From Pseudomonas sp. SCB32 (GTDB lineage Bacteria; Pseudomonadota; Gammaproteobacteria; Pseudomonadales; Pseudomonadaceae): a stretch of 64,000 bases of DNA. Positions 27,618 through 36,326 of the stretch are shown in pieces (the first letter of the stretch is position 1; every line of letters starts with the position of its first letter). The notes beneath the pieces were generated by a model, which did no database searches, was not told the origin of the DNA, and saw only the letters and a program-made list of their open reading frames with translations. Both the position numbers and the translations under genes were made by a program. The DNA lies in contig NZ_CP045118.1 of assembly GCF_009189165.1 (NCBI RefSeq), positions 3,658,001 to 3,722,000 on the forward strand, read 5' to 3'.

Positions 27618-27681
27618 CGCTGAAATTCCCAGCAACGGATGTCTTGAAGCCCTGCCTCACGGCGGGGCTTCTCGTTTATGC
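27618..27681. repeat. Dispersed repeat family C, copy 2
   Basis: Matches 19848-19911 almost base for base from GCAACGGATGTCTTGAAG through the hairpin to TCGTTTATGCC. It directly abuts the ISAs1 transposase fragment. Confidence 0.7.
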
Positions 27682-27699
27682 CCGGAGTGGAAGAGGATG

Positions 27700-27985
27700 C
27701 CTATTTAGTCGATGGCTCGAAATCCTTGCGAGCCCGCTCCCGCAGCGTGCACTGCCGCGAGGAATCCCCTCCCACGATACCTTCAGACGGGTGTTTGCGG
27801 CGCTTAATTCCCAACAGATCGAGGCCTCTTTCATTCGCTGGGTGAGCCACGTGACTCCCTCCCTGGACGACCAGGTGGTAGCCATCGACGGAAAGACAGT
27901 GCGCCGATCCCATCGGCGTAATCAGCGGGCGATCCACCCGGTATCGGCCTATGGCGCCGGACTCGGCCAGGTGCGCTTGCGCATC
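27700..27985 (+). pseudogene. ISAs1-family transposase fragment
   Basis: The frame encodes LPRGIPSHDTFRRVFAALN, then FIRWVSHV and VVAIDGKTVRRSHRR, then HPVSAYGAGLGQV, which is the N-terminal to first-Asp part of ISAs1 (H-repeat) DDE transposases. The first catalytic Asp (AIDGKT) is present; everything after GLGQV, including the other acidic residues, is missing. The N-terminal helical region is also absent. Dead remnant. Its right end runs into the convergent membrane-protein gene. Confidence 0.85.
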
Positions 27986-28698
27986 TACCCACCAGGCCAG
28001 AAGCCAGTAAGCCAAAGGATGGGCAACATGATGAGCTGAAGGACGTAGAATTTAAATTCCGCCAGTGGCCGGAGAAACTCGTTGAGCATGCGGTTGCGCC
28101 GAAACAAGGCAGGATCATCCAAGGTCACATAAATCGTTGAATCGGAAAAACTGCGGAGATCCCTAGTGCCATCGATGTTCCGGCTGCCCGATGGGTGCCG
28201 CTGCCCGGCAACGTGTTCAGCTTTCCACACCATGTAGAGCGATGGCGCCCCCGGATTACGTTGCCCCATAGGGGCCGTTGCCCCAAAATGGTCAGCGGGT
28301 GAAAAACCCTGCCCCCGCAATTGCATGCGCTCCCCGTCGGACAGGGTGCTCCTCAGCACTCTGTGATAGCAATCTGCACTGATCTCCGGACACGGTTTCG
28401 GGCCTCCGCATGCTACCTCAATGCTCGTAGTCGCATTCCCCGCTTGATCGAATTTCACGCCATGGACGCCAAGCTCGCAATTCCCGGCAGCAAAGGCTGC
28501 GTTCAATTGATTGGGTGGCAACGCAAATTCGTAGTCGTGCTCCTTCGTTCGTAGGAACAACTGCTGGCTGGAAGCATCAAGATTGACGGCGGTCAGTGCT
28601 ACGTCCAACGTAGGGGGATCTTCCTCAAAGTGCGGAACCAGAAACGAAAGCCCGAGCAGCACAGCCGCGACCATCAAAATTCGAGGAAATAGTTTCAT
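27985..28698 (-). CDS. Hypothetical membrane-anchored protein, probably 3'-truncated by the IS remnant
   Basis: 237 aa, unknown family. An N-terminal hydrophobic helix (ILMVAAVLLGLSFLVP) acts as a signal anchor. The middle is a periplasmic domain with four cysteines (GNCELGV, VACGGPKPCPE, DCYHRV). The C-terminus has another hydrophobic helix (FKFYVLQLIMLPILWLTGFW) ending abruptly at the ISAs1 fragment, so more helices may have been lost. ATG 28698 gives the clean signal anchor; a TTG at 28719 is possible. No neighbour explains its role. Confidence 0.6.
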   Translation of the reverse strand: MKLFPRILMVAAVLLGLSFLVPHFEEDPPTLDVALTAVNLDASSQQLFLRTKEHDYEFALPPNQLNAAFAAGNCELGVHGVKFDQAGNATTSIEVACGGPKPCPEISADCYHRVLRSTLSDGERMQLRGQGFSPADHFGATAPMGQRNPGAPSLYMVWKAEHVAGQRHPSGSRNIDGTRDLRSFSDSTIYVTLDDPALFRRNRMLNEFLRPLAEFKFYVLQLIMLPILWLTGFWPGG

Positions 28699-28904
28699 TG
28701 TCAGTAGTGCCCTGTTCAATTGAGGTCAGATGGCACCGCCATCATGGCAATGCACCAACCCATAGCTGCCCGAGACCGTGTGCTCATAGCGGATCTGCGC
28801 ACATGTGCAGATCCGGCGGAACGTGGTTACCTCGCGCACCAGCCGCGTTGGCCAGCGGCGGTCAGTTAGGTCGCCTTCAGGCGGCCATGACCAGCAGGTA
28901 GAAG

Positions 28905-29070
28905 GCCTCCGCCGGAGCGCCCTGCTCGAACGATGACAACGCACCTCTCCCACTGCGCACGAGAGCAAGGCCTGAGACCGCCACAGCCGGGCCCCACCTG
29001 AGGGCGCGCAGCCACTAGGCAACATTCGATTACCTGGCAACTCAGTGCGCGGGGCAGCAGCGTCACTCCT
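28905..29070 (-). pseudogene. Decayed duplicate of the 3' end of the DppF-type ATPase gene
   Basis: Minus-strand translation gives DAAAPRTELPGNRMLPSG and QALLS-x-GEVRCHR, matching DAAAQRTELPGNRVLPSG and QALLSTVEGEVRCHR of the ATPase encoded at 19963-20949. Only the last 55 or so codons are present, with small deletions in the cysteine region. There is no Walker box, so it is non-functional. It lies about 170 bases from repeat family A copy 3. The rest of 28699-29235 has no supported gene. Confidence 0.8.
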
Positions 29071-29235
29071 TCGACGCCGACACGGTGACGGCACCAACAC
29101 CACAAGAGTGAGGTGCTTCGAAGGTCGACACTGAGCGCTATTGATAGCTGTCAGCGGGGCCCGCATCGCCTTTTCGAACAGTCGAGATCAGCGAGGAGCA
29201 GGCACGACTATGGCATCAAGGCAATATTCGCCCCA

Positions 29236-29398
29236 CAAAAAAGCCCTCTTACACCGAGAGTGCGGGTGATGTAAGAGGGCTTCACTCAGCGTTGCAGACT
29301 ACAGGCCCTGATCCCTGGCCCTGTGGTGCGCAAGATACTGAAGGCCATTGACCTGCGGAGTAGGCAAATTCCGGGGAATGGCTAGGCGCATTCCGAAT
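29236..29398 (-). repeat. Dispersed repeat family A, copy 3, with terminator
   Basis: Same structure as copies 1 and 2; hairpin at 29242-29282 with an A run to its left. In this copy the shared C-terminal frame is part of a longer open frame (29282-29632 on the minus strand, 116 codons) ending GQGSGPVVCNAE. That could be the best-preserved form of the gene whose end is repeated, although coding is unproven. Confidence 0.75.
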
Positions 29399-29603
29399 GC
29401 ATGTATTCCAGTGATCCAGGGACTCAATTACAACGGTTCGGAATCGCCTGCGCTGGAGGTTCAGCCCCACCTTCCAGTGACTGTGATCCACCGCACTGAT
29501 GATTCTGTGGGGCAGCAGATAGAAATGGGCACAAGGGTCGTAGGGAGTGGGAAAGCGCAAGAATTTCCTTTCCTGAAATTCAGAATTTTCCCATGACCGC
29601 CGC

Positions 29604-29915
29604 GTGGCGACATATGCGAACTTGCCGCTCACTTCTTACGAATACGGACAGGATATGGCAGTTGGTCATTTCATCCACCGAGGCGAGAAAACGACCTGTG
29701 TCGGAGTGGTCATAGAGGGCGACCCGGCGTTCCTCCTGGGAAATGATCCGCTGGCCCGTGACGTGAAGAGGCCTCCTCATTGGCACGTCAACGGTGAACG
29801 ACGCCCCATGTATGCGAAAAGCCTTCGCGTGACCCGCTATTTCGCGACATTGACTGTCGTGATGACGGGAGTTACCGGCTATGAGGTGATCCATCCACTG
29901 GAGAATCTCAAGTGA
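29604..29915 (+). CDS. Hypothetical protein, about 100 aa
   Basis: Weakly supported. The frame looks protein-like (VGVVIEGDPAFLLGNDPLARD, WHVNGERRPMY) with beta-type periodicity. The likely start is an internal ATG at 29655 with AGGA just before it. Its stop overlaps the GTG of the next frame. The opposite strand carries a 158-codon open frame over the same stretch, so the assignment is uncertain. Confidence 0.35.
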   Translation: MATYANLPLTSYEYGQDMAVGHFIHRGEKTTCVGVVIEGDPAFLLGNDPLARDVKRPPHWHVNGERRPMYAKSLRVTRYFATLTVVMTGVTGYEVIHPLENLK

Positions 29916-30139
29916 GCAGAGGGGGATTAGATGAGAGATTGAAAGCACGGGAGCGCATCCTTGGCATCGCCCAGGCGACACACGACGCTCTTCTAGCAAG
30001 CCTATGCCTGAGCGATACCGTGATGATCGGGAAGTTGGATCGCCTCGGTCACTCACTCAGCCGCACGCCACTGAACTGGACTGCCCCTCGACGTTCAGGA
30101 TCATTCACCGATTATCTTGAGCCGCTCCCTACGGCCTAG
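29912..30139 (+). pseudogene. Possible serine-recombinase (resolvase) N-domain remnant
   Basis: The segment DTVMIGKLDRLGHSLSR resembles the DTLVVxKLDRLGRS block of Tn3-type resolvases and invertases. The catalytic serine region and the DNA-binding domain are absent, and the frame drifts into unrelated sequence. Probably a scrap left at the border of the accessory region, just before backbone genes begin. Confidence 0.35.
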
Positions 30140-30214
30140 CCTCCACCCAAGAGCTATGATCGATAGAGCCACAGGGCTGTGGACAGTTCGTTCCGATCGA
30201 TGAGAAGGACCTTC

Positions 30215-30826
30215 ATGATCTCCGTCTACCAACTCAAGTCCCGCTTCCAGAACCTCCTGCGTCCCCAGGTGACCCGCCTTCACCAGCGTGGCGTGACGGC
30301 CAACCAGGTGACGCTCGCCGCGTGCGGTGCTTCGCTACTGGTCGCGCTGGTCGTCGCGCTGCTCAGTGCCCATCTCTGGATTTTCCTGCTGATTCCGCTG
30401 TGGATGTTCGTGCGCATGGCGCTCAACGCCATGGACGGGATGCTCGCCCGCGAGTTCGGCCAGCAGTCGAAGCTCGGCGCCTACCTCAACGAACTCACCG
30501 ACGTGATCGCCGACAGCGCCCTGTACCTGCCGTTCGCCCTGCTGCCGGGCGTCGCGCCGGGGTTGGTCGTTCTGGTCGTGCTGCTGGCGATCATCAGCGA
30601 GTACGCCGGCGTGCTGGGCGTGATGGTCGGCGCCTCGCGCCGCTATGACGGCCCGATGGGCAAGAGCGACCGCGCGCTGTGCTTCGGCATTTTCGGCGCG
30701 GGGCTGGCGACGGGAATCCTGCCGCTGGACTGGCTGAACGACCTGGTGGTGGTGGTGGCGGTGTTGCTGCTGCTGACCATCGTCAATCGCGTGCGCCATG
30801 GGCTTTCCGAGCAGCAGGAAAAGTAA
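30215..30826 (+). CDS. CDP-alcohol phosphatidyltransferase family membrane protein
   Basis: Transfers a phosphatidyl group from CDP-diacylglycerol to an alcohol. 203 aa, about six helices, with the signature D-G-x2-A-R-x8-G-x3-D-x3-D intact: MDGMLAREFGQQSKLGAYLNELTD then IADS. ATG 30215 (MISVYQLKSRFQ) has AAGGA directly upstream. First gene of a six-gene plus-strand operon that ends with CDP-diacylglycerol synthase, so the operon can make its own CDP-activated lipid. The head-group alcohol is unknown. Equivalent of E. coli YnbA by context. Confidence 0.9.
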   Translation: MISVYQLKSRFQNLLRPQVTRLHQRGVTANQVTLAACGASLLVALVVALLSAHLWIFLLIPLWMFVRMALNAMDGMLAREFGQQSKLGAYLNELTDVIADSALYLPFALLPGVAPGLVVLVVLLAIISEYAGVLGVMVGASRRYDGPMGKSDRALCFGIFGAGLATGILPLDWLNDLVVVVAVLLLLTIVNRVRHGLSEQQEK

Positions 30827-30899
30827 GCCACCTGAGTAATCTTTACGACTTAAACGGCGGGAATGGGAAAGCCCCCCAAGCCATCGAACAGAGGAAGTT

Positions 30900-32657
30900 A
30901 TGCGCGAATCTTCGAATCACCATTTCGTGACCCACGACGGCGTCGAATTGTTCTACCGCCACTGGCCGGCGCTATCCGCCGCAGAGGAACCGCGCCGCGC
31001 GGTGCTGCTGTTCCATCGCGGCCACGAGCACTCCGGGCGCATCGCCCACCTGGCCGACGAGCTGGACATGCCCGGCTTCGATATCTTCGCCTGGGATGCC
31101 CGTGGCCACGGCCAGTCCCCCGGCGCCCGTGGCGACAGCCCGAGCTTCGGCACCAGCGTGCGCGACGTGCAGACCTTCGTCGAGCACATCGCCGCGACTC
31201 ACAGCATCGCCGTCAGTGACATGGCGGTGGTGGCGCAGAGTGTCGGCGCCGTACTGGTTTCCACCTGGGTACACGACTACGCGCCGCCGATCCGCAGCCT
31301 GGTGCTCGCCTCGCCGGCGTTCAAGGTCAAGCTCTACGTGCCCTTCGCCCGGCCGGGGCTGAAGCTGGCCCGCTGGTGGCGCGGCAATTTCTTCGTCAAC
31401 AGCTACGTCAAATCCAACTTCCTGACCCATGACCCGGAGCGCATCGCTTCCTTCGACAGCGACCCGCTGATCGCCCGCGCCATTTCGGTGAACGTGCTGC
31501 TCGGCCTCTATGACGCCGCCGAGCGTGTGGTGGCCGATGCCCAGGCGATCCAGGTGCCGACCCAGCTGCTGGTCTCCGGTTCCGACTTCGTGGTGCACCG
31601 CAAGCCGCAGCAGCGCTTCTTCGACAACCTCGGCACGGCGCGCAAGGAGTTGCACGTCCTGCCCGGCTTCTTCCACGACACCCTCGGCGAGTTGCACCGC
31701 GAGCAGGCGGTGAGCCGCGCCCGGCGCTTCATGCTCGAATGCTTTGCCCGGGCGCCGGAGCGCCCCGACCTGCGCGCTGCTGATCGCTTCGGCTACACCT
31801 GCGCCGAAGCCGAGGCGCTGGCTACGCCGCTTCCGGCCTGGTCGATCCGCGACCTCTACTGGCGCGTGACGCGGGCCAACATGCGCCTCGGCCGCCTGCT
31901 CTCGGACGGCATCAACCTGGGCTTTCAGACCGGTTTCGATTCCGGCAGCACCCTGGATTACGTCTACCGCAACCAGCCCGCCGGCGCGGGCCCTGTGGGC
32001 CGGATGATCGATCGCACCTACCTGGAATCCGCCGGCTGGCGCGGTATCCGCCAGCGCAAGGTGAATATCGAGGAACTGCTGCGCCAAGCCATGGCCAGCC
32101 TGCGCGAGCAGGGCCGTGAGGTACGCATCCTCGACATCGCCGCCGGCCACGGGCGCTACATCCTTGAAGCGCTGCAGGGCGTCGGGCCGCTGCCGGAGAG
32201 CGTGCTGCTGCGCGACTACAGCGAGCTGAACGTGCGCGAAGGCTCGGCACTGATCGAGCGCCTGGGCCTCAAGGACCGCGCCCGCTTCGTCCAGGGCGAT
32301 GCCTTCGACGGCGCGGACCTCGCCGCCGTCGAACCGAAACCGACGCTGGCGGTGGTCTCTGGCCTCTATGAGCTGTTCGCCGACAACGCCATGGTCAGCG
32401 GCTCTTTGGTTGGCCTGGGCGAGGCGGTCGAGGAAGGCGGCTACCTGATCTACACCGGCCAACCCTGGCACCCGCAACTGGAACTGATCGCCCGCGCCCT
32501 GACCAGCCACCGCGCCGGCCAGGCCTGGGTGATGCGCCGACGCACGCAGCTGGAGATGGACCAACTGGTGGAAGCCGCCGGCTTCCGCAAACTGGCCCAA
32601 CGCATCGACGAGGACGGCATCTTCACCGTGTCCCTGGCCCGCCGGGAGCGCCGCTGA
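30900..32657 (+). CDS. Alpha/beta-hydrolase and class I SAM-methyltransferase fusion, 585 aa
   Basis: Residues 1-290 form a lysophospholipase/monoglyceride-lipase-type hydrolase: HRGHEHSGR, DARGHGQS, nucleophile elbow VVAQSVGAV, the acid near SGSDFVVH, and the histidine in PGFFHDTLGE. Residues about 330-585 form a methyltransferase with the SAM-binding loop IAAGHGRYI. Fusion of lipid hydrolase and methyltransferase is characteristic of YnbC-type proteins. It suggests removal of an acyl chain and methylation of a lipid or head group (inference). ATG 30900 has GAGGA upstream; the stop overlaps the next ATG by one base. Confidence 0.9.
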   Translation: MRESSNHHFVTHDGVELFYRHWPALSAAEEPRRAVLLFHRGHEHSGRIAHLADELDMPGFDIFAWDARGHGQSPGARGDSPSFGTSVRDVQTFVEHIAATHSIAVSDMAVVAQSVGAVLVSTWVHDYAPPIRSLVLASPAFKVKLYVPFARPGLKLARWWRGNFFVNSYVKSNFLTHDPERIASFDSDPLIARAISVNVLLGLYDAAERVVADAQAIQVPTQLLVSGSDFVVHRKPQQRFFDNLGTARKELHVLPGFFHDTLGELHREQAVSRARRFMLECFARAPERPDLRAADRFGYTCAEAEALATPLPAWSIRDLYWRVTRANMRLGRLLSDGINLGFQTGFDSGSTLDYVYRNQPAGAGPVGRMIDRTYLESAGWRGIRQRKVNIEELLRQAMASLREQGREVRILDIAAGHGRYILEALQGVGPLPESVLLRDYSELNVREGSALIERLGLKDRARFVQGDAFDGADLAAVEPKPTLAVVSGLYELFADNAMVSGSLVGLGEAVEEGGYLIYTGQPWHPQLELIARALTSHRAGQAWVMRRRTQLEMDQLVEAAGFRKLAQRIDEDGIFTVSLARRERR

Positions 32658-33997
32658 TGGCGCCGCGCGAGCCCGGCGTGCTGCGCCGGGCGGTGATCTG
32701 GCTGGTGTTCCTCGGGCCGTTCTTTTTCCTGAGCTACGGCTTTGCCAACTGGTCGGCGGCGCAGCGCGAGTCGGTCGGCATGCTGGCGTTCGACTGGGAA
32801 CGCGGCATGCCGCTGTGGCCCTGGACGATCATCCCGTACTGGTCCATCGACCTGCTCTACGGCTTGTCCTTCCTCCTGCCGCGCACGCGCCGCGAGCTGG
32901 ACAGCCACGCGCTGCGTCTGCTCAGCGCCCAGGTGATTGCGGTGAGCTGCTTCCTGCTCTTCCCGCTGCGCTTCAGCTTCGAGCGGCCGGCGCTGGACGG
33001 CGTGTTCGGCTGGCTGTTCGACCTGCTGATGGGCTTCGACAAGCCGTTCAACCAGGCGCCTTCGCTGCACATCGCGCTGCTGGTGATTCTCTGGGTCGCC
33101 TACGGGCGCTACGCCAGTGGGCTGTGGCGCTGGCTGCTGCACGGCTGGTTCGCGCTGATCGGCCTGTCGGTGCTGACCACCTGGCAGCACCATTTCATCG
33201 ACGTGCCGACCGGCGCGCTGGCCGGATGGTTGTGCGTCTGGCTGTGGCCGCGCGAAGGGCTCTCGCCCGTCGCCGCCTGGGCCCTGAGCGGCGATCCGCG
33301 CCGGCTGCGGCTGGCGGCGTCCTACGCCATCGGATCGGCCGTGTGCGCCATGCTGGCGCTGGTTGGCGGTGGCGGGTGGCTGTGGTTGTTCTGGCCGGCG
33401 GTGTCGCTGGCGCTGGTTGCGCTCTGTTACCTGGGCATCGGCGCGGAAGGCTTCCAGAAGCGCGCGGATGGCCGGCAGTCGCTGGCGGTGTCCTGGCTGC
33501 TGGCGCCCTATCTGCTCGGCGCCTGGATCAATTCCCGCGCCTGGACGCGCCGCCATCCGCAGCCGGACGAAGTGCTGCCTGGCCTCTGGCTCGGCCGCTT
33601 GCCTGGTGCTGCCGATCTTGAAGCAAGGCCCGACCTTGCTGTGCTGGATCTGTGCGCCGAGTTGCCCTGCATGGCACGGGCTCGCCGTTACGCGTGCCTG
33701 CCGCTGCTCGACCTGGTGGCACCCTGCGTCGATCAGTGCCGGCGTGGCGCCGCGCTGATCGACGAGTTGCGTGCCTCCGGGCCGCTGCTGGTCTGTTGCG
33801 CCCTGGGCTATTCGCGCAGCGCCACGCTGGTCGCGGCGTGGCTGCTGGTTTCCGGCCATGCCCGCTCGGTCGAGGAGGCCGTGGCGCAGCTTCGGCGTGC
33901 ACGACCGCAGGTGGTGCTCAAGGCCGAACAACGGACGGTGCTGGCGCAGATCGCCGGCCAGCCGAACCTGTCGCAGGAGGTGATCCATGTCGGTTGA
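32657..33997 (+). CDS. PAP2-type and dual-specificity phosphatase fusion membrane protein, 446 aa
   Basis: The N-terminal half has five to six helices with PAP2 motif parts (QAPSLHIAL and HHFIDVPTG, giving the SxxxH and H-D elements of the phosphatase site). The C-terminal part (about 310-430) is a dual-specificity phosphatase with the CX5R loop CALGYSRS. Both halves remove phosphate, so the protein probably dephosphorylates a lipid phosphate formed by the operon, as proposed for YnbD-like proteins. Starts at the stop of the hydrolase gene (overlap 1 base) and overlaps the next gene by 11 bases. Confidence 0.88.
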   Translation: MAPREPGVLRRAVIWLVFLGPFFFLSYGFANWSAAQRESVGMLAFDWERGMPLWPWTIIPYWSIDLLYGLSFLLPRTRRELDSHALRLLSAQVIAVSCFLLFPLRFSFERPALDGVFGWLFDLLMGFDKPFNQAPSLHIALLVILWVAYGRYASGLWRWLLHGWFALIGLSVLTTWQHHFIDVPTGALAGWLCVWLWPREGLSPVAAWALSGDPRRLRLAASYAIGSAVCAMLALVGGGGWLWLFWPAVSLALVALCYLGIGAEGFQKRADGRQSLAVSWLLAPYLLGAWINSRAWTRRHPQPDEVLPGLWLGRLPGAADLEARPDLAVLDLCAELPCMARARRYACLPLLDLVAPCVDQCRRGAALIDELRASGPLLVCCALGYSRSATLVAAWLLVSGHARSVEEAVAQLRRARPQVVLKAEQRTVLAQIAGQPNLSQEVIHVG

Positions 33998-34433
33998 TCC
34001 GGGCCTGACCCTCGTCGCCAGCCTGTTGCGCCGTGGCAGCAGCCTTAATGGCCTGTCCTCCGCGCTGACCGTGCTGGCCCTGGCGCTCGGCTTCTATGGC
34101 GTGCTGATGGCCAGCGCCACGCTGGCATTCAGCCTGAGCATGGCGTTGCTGGTGCTGCTGGGCCTGGTGCAGAAGTTCTACGCCATGCGCGTGGCGCTGG
34201 ATGCCGATCTGTTCGAGGCCATGGCCAACGCCGGCGATGCGCTGCCGGAGAAGACCCGGCAGCTGGACGACGCGCTGGCCACCTACGCCGGAGTACCAGC
34301 GGACAAGGCCGGCCGTCCCTGGAGCGAGCGCAGTCGAGGCGCGCTCGCGCTGTTGCGCAGGCAGGTTCTGCTTTGCGCGGTGCAGTGGCTCGTCGCGCTG
34401 CTGTGCCTGATCACCCTGACCTTCCAATCCTGA
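33987..34433 (+). CDS. Small membrane protein of the lipid operon, 148 aa
   Basis: Three likely helices: two in residues 25-65 (LTVLALALGFYGVLMASATLAF, MALLVLLGLVQ) and one at the C-terminus (LCAVQWLVALLCLITL), with a charged loop between. No known domain. Overlaps the phosphatase gene by 11 bases and is followed 14 bases later by the acyltransferase, so it is part of the operon and may be a subunit or scaffold. Confidence 0.8.
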   Translation: MSVDPGLTLVASLLRRGSSLNGLSSALTVLALALGFYGVLMASATLAFSLSMALLVLLGLVQKFYAMRVALDADLFEAMANAGDALPEKTRQLDDALATYAGVPADKAGRPWSERSRGALALLRRQVLLCAVQWLVALLCLITLTFQS

Positions 34434-34447
34434 GGAACGTACCCGGA

Positions 34448-35077
34448 ATGCTGGAACGACTCTTCGCCTACGCCATCATCGCCGGTGCCCGCGCGGTGAC
34501 CGGCCTGCGCAGCCTGTGGCTGGGTACCACGCCCATTCCCGCGCAGCGCATCTACTACGCCAACCACAGCAGCCACGGCGATTTCGTCCTGCTCTGGGCC
34601 TCGTTGCCGCCCGAGCTGCGCGCCCGTACGCGTCCGGTGGCGGGCATGGACTACTGGGGCAAGGGCGGCCTGCGCGGCTTCATCATCAACCGCGTGTTCC
34701 ACGGCGTGCTGATCGACCGCCAGGGCAGTGTGGAGGGCCGCAATCCGCTCGAACCGGTGGAGCAGGCGCTGGCCGACGGCGACTCGCTGATCCTGTTCCC
34801 CGAAGGCACGCGCAACCTCGACGAGGAGGTGCGCCTGTTGCCGTTCAAGAGCGGCATCTATCACTTGTCCAGAAATCATCCCGAGGTGGAGCTGGTGCCG
34901 GTATGGCTCGACAACCTCAGCCGCGTGATGCCCAAGGGCCGCGCGCTGCCGCTGCCCCTGCTGTGCACCCTGAGCTTCGGCGCGCCGCTGACGGTACAGG
35001 AGGGCGAGGCCAAGGAAGCCTTCCTCGAACGCGCCCGCGAGGCGCTGCTCAAGCTCGCCGCGCCGGAGGGCCACTGA
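34448..35077 (+). CDS. 1-acyl-glycerol-3-phosphate acyltransferase (PlsC-like)
   Basis: 209 aa. Both acyltransferase motifs are visible: NHSSHGDF (NHX4D, catalytic His/Asp) and FPEGTRN. Start ATG 34448 (MLERLFAYAII) is the first methionine past the upstream stop, with GAGGA 10 or so bases before it. It should acylate lysophosphatidic acid or a similar acceptor at the inner membrane. With the CDP-diacylglycerol synthase next to it, the operon covers acylation, activation and head-group transfer. Probably a dedicated paralogue of the housekeeping PlsC. Confidence 0.9.
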   Translation: MLERLFAYAIIAGARAVTGLRSLWLGTTPIPAQRIYYANHSSHGDFVLLWASLPPELRARTRPVAGMDYWGKGGLRGFIINRVFHGVLIDRQGSVEGRNPLEPVEQALADGDSLILFPEGTRNLDEEVRLLPFKSGIYHLSRNHPEVELVPVWLDNLSRVMPKGRALPLPLLCTLSFGAPLTVQEGEAKEAFLERAREALLKLAAPEGH

Positions 35078-35078
35078 G

Positions 35079-36008
35079 ATGAACCAGACCTGGCTGCTCT
35101 TCGGTGGTATCGGCGCCATCCTCGTCCTCGCCTCGCTGGTCGGCGCGGTGCTGCGCTGGAAGGCGCCGCCCGGACCGCACGCGGTGATCGACAACCTCAA
35201 CGCGCGGATCAACGCCTGGTGGGTGATGGTCGCGGTGATCGGCGGCGCCTTCGCGCTGGGCCAGTGGGCGGTGATCCTGCTGTTCTATGGCGTGTCCTTC
35301 TACGCCCTGCGCGAGTTCCTCACGCTGATGCCGACCCGGCGCAGTGACTATCCGGCGCTGGTGGCCGCCTTCTACTTCGTGCTGCCGATGCAGTACCTGC
35401 TGATCGGCATCCAGTGGTACGGGCTGTTCTCCATCTTCATTCCGGTCTACATGTTCCTGCTGCTGCCGATCCTCGCCTCGCTGGGCGGCGACTCCAAGCA
35501 TTTCCTCGAACGCGCCTCGAAGGTGCAGTGGGGGCTGATGCTGGCGGTGTTCTGCATCTCCTTCGTGCCGGCACTGCTGACCCTGGACATCGCCGGCTAC
35601 GAGGGGCGCAACCTGCTGCTGATCGCCTTCCTGGTGATTGTCGTGCAGCTCTCGGACGTGCTGCAGTACGTCTGCGGCAAGCTCTTCGGCAAGCGCAGGA
35701 TCGCGCCGAACCTGTCACCGTCGAAGACCGTGGAAGGCTTCGTCGGTGGCGTGGCGCTGGCCACCCTGATCGGCGGCGCGCTGTGGTGGATAACCCCGTT
35801 CAAGCCCTGGCAGGCGCTGCTGATCGCGCTGATGATCAACATCCTCGGCTTCTTCGGCGGGCTGGTGATGTCGGCGATCAAGCGCGACCGTGGGGTGAAG
35901 GACTGGGGCCACATGATCGAGGGCCACGGCGGCATGCTCGACCGCCTGGACTCGGTGTGCTTCGCCGCGCCGGTGTTCTTCCACTTCGTCCGCTACTGGT
36001 GGACCTGA
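35079..36008 (+). CDS. Phosphatidate cytidylyltransferase (CdsA family)
   Basis: Makes CDP-diacylglycerol from phosphatidate and CTP. 309 aa, about eight helices, with the CDS signature SAIKRDRGVKDWGHMIEGHGGMLDRLDS in consensus order (S-x-KR-x4-KDxG-like, HGGxxDRxD). It starts one base after the acyltransferase stop and ends the operon. Corresponds to E. coli YnbB by context. The following 318 bases to the lipoprotein gene hold no supported gene. Confidence 0.92.
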   Translation: MNQTWLLFGGIGAILVLASLVGAVLRWKAPPGPHAVIDNLNARINAWWVMVAVIGGAFALGQWAVILLFYGVSFYALREFLTLMPTRRSDYPALVAAFYFVLPMQYLLIGIQWYGLFSIFIPVYMFLLLPILASLGGDSKHFLERASKVQWGLMLAVFCISFVPALLTLDIAGYEGRNLLLIAFLVIVVQLSDVLQYVCGKLFGKRRIAPNLSPSKTVEGFVGGVALATLIGGALWWITPFKPWQALLIALMINILGFFGGLVMSAIKRDRGVKDWGHMIEGHGGMLDRLDSVCFAAPVFFHFVRYWWT

Positions 36009-36326
36009 CGGGTGATGGAGCTGACTGGACGAGGCCTGGGGCGGTGTTCACCACGCTGGCAATCGGGGTGGATGGCCGGCATGGCCCTGCGGGCGGCGAA
36101 GAAACTCCCACCTGGCAGCCGCTCCAGGGCATTGTCGATGCGTCATGCGATGGACTGGCTACGCCACGCGGCATCGCTACGCCCCAGTCGCCGGCTCCAA
36201 TTTGTTTGTATGGAGCAGGTATCCGGAAGCGGCGCTGCCCGAATTTCCCGATGGCATGGAATCCGCACTCGAGCATCACACAAAAAATGATCTGCAGTGC
36301 AACAGCCCTTTGTGAGGAACCTATTG

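Noticed and set aside
28866..29166. Open frames around 28.9-29.1 kb as a new gene
   Set aside because: The frame is explained by the decayed copy of the DppF-type ATPase 3' end.
30972..32600. 542-codon antisense frame over the hydrolase-methyltransferase gene
   Set aside because: The plus-strand protein has clear catalytic motifs; the antisense product is low-complexity in composition and is explained by GC skew at codon positions.
32450..33988. 512-codon minus-strand frame over the phosphatase fusion gene
   Set aside because: Shadow of the plus-strand gene; no start signal or known domain.
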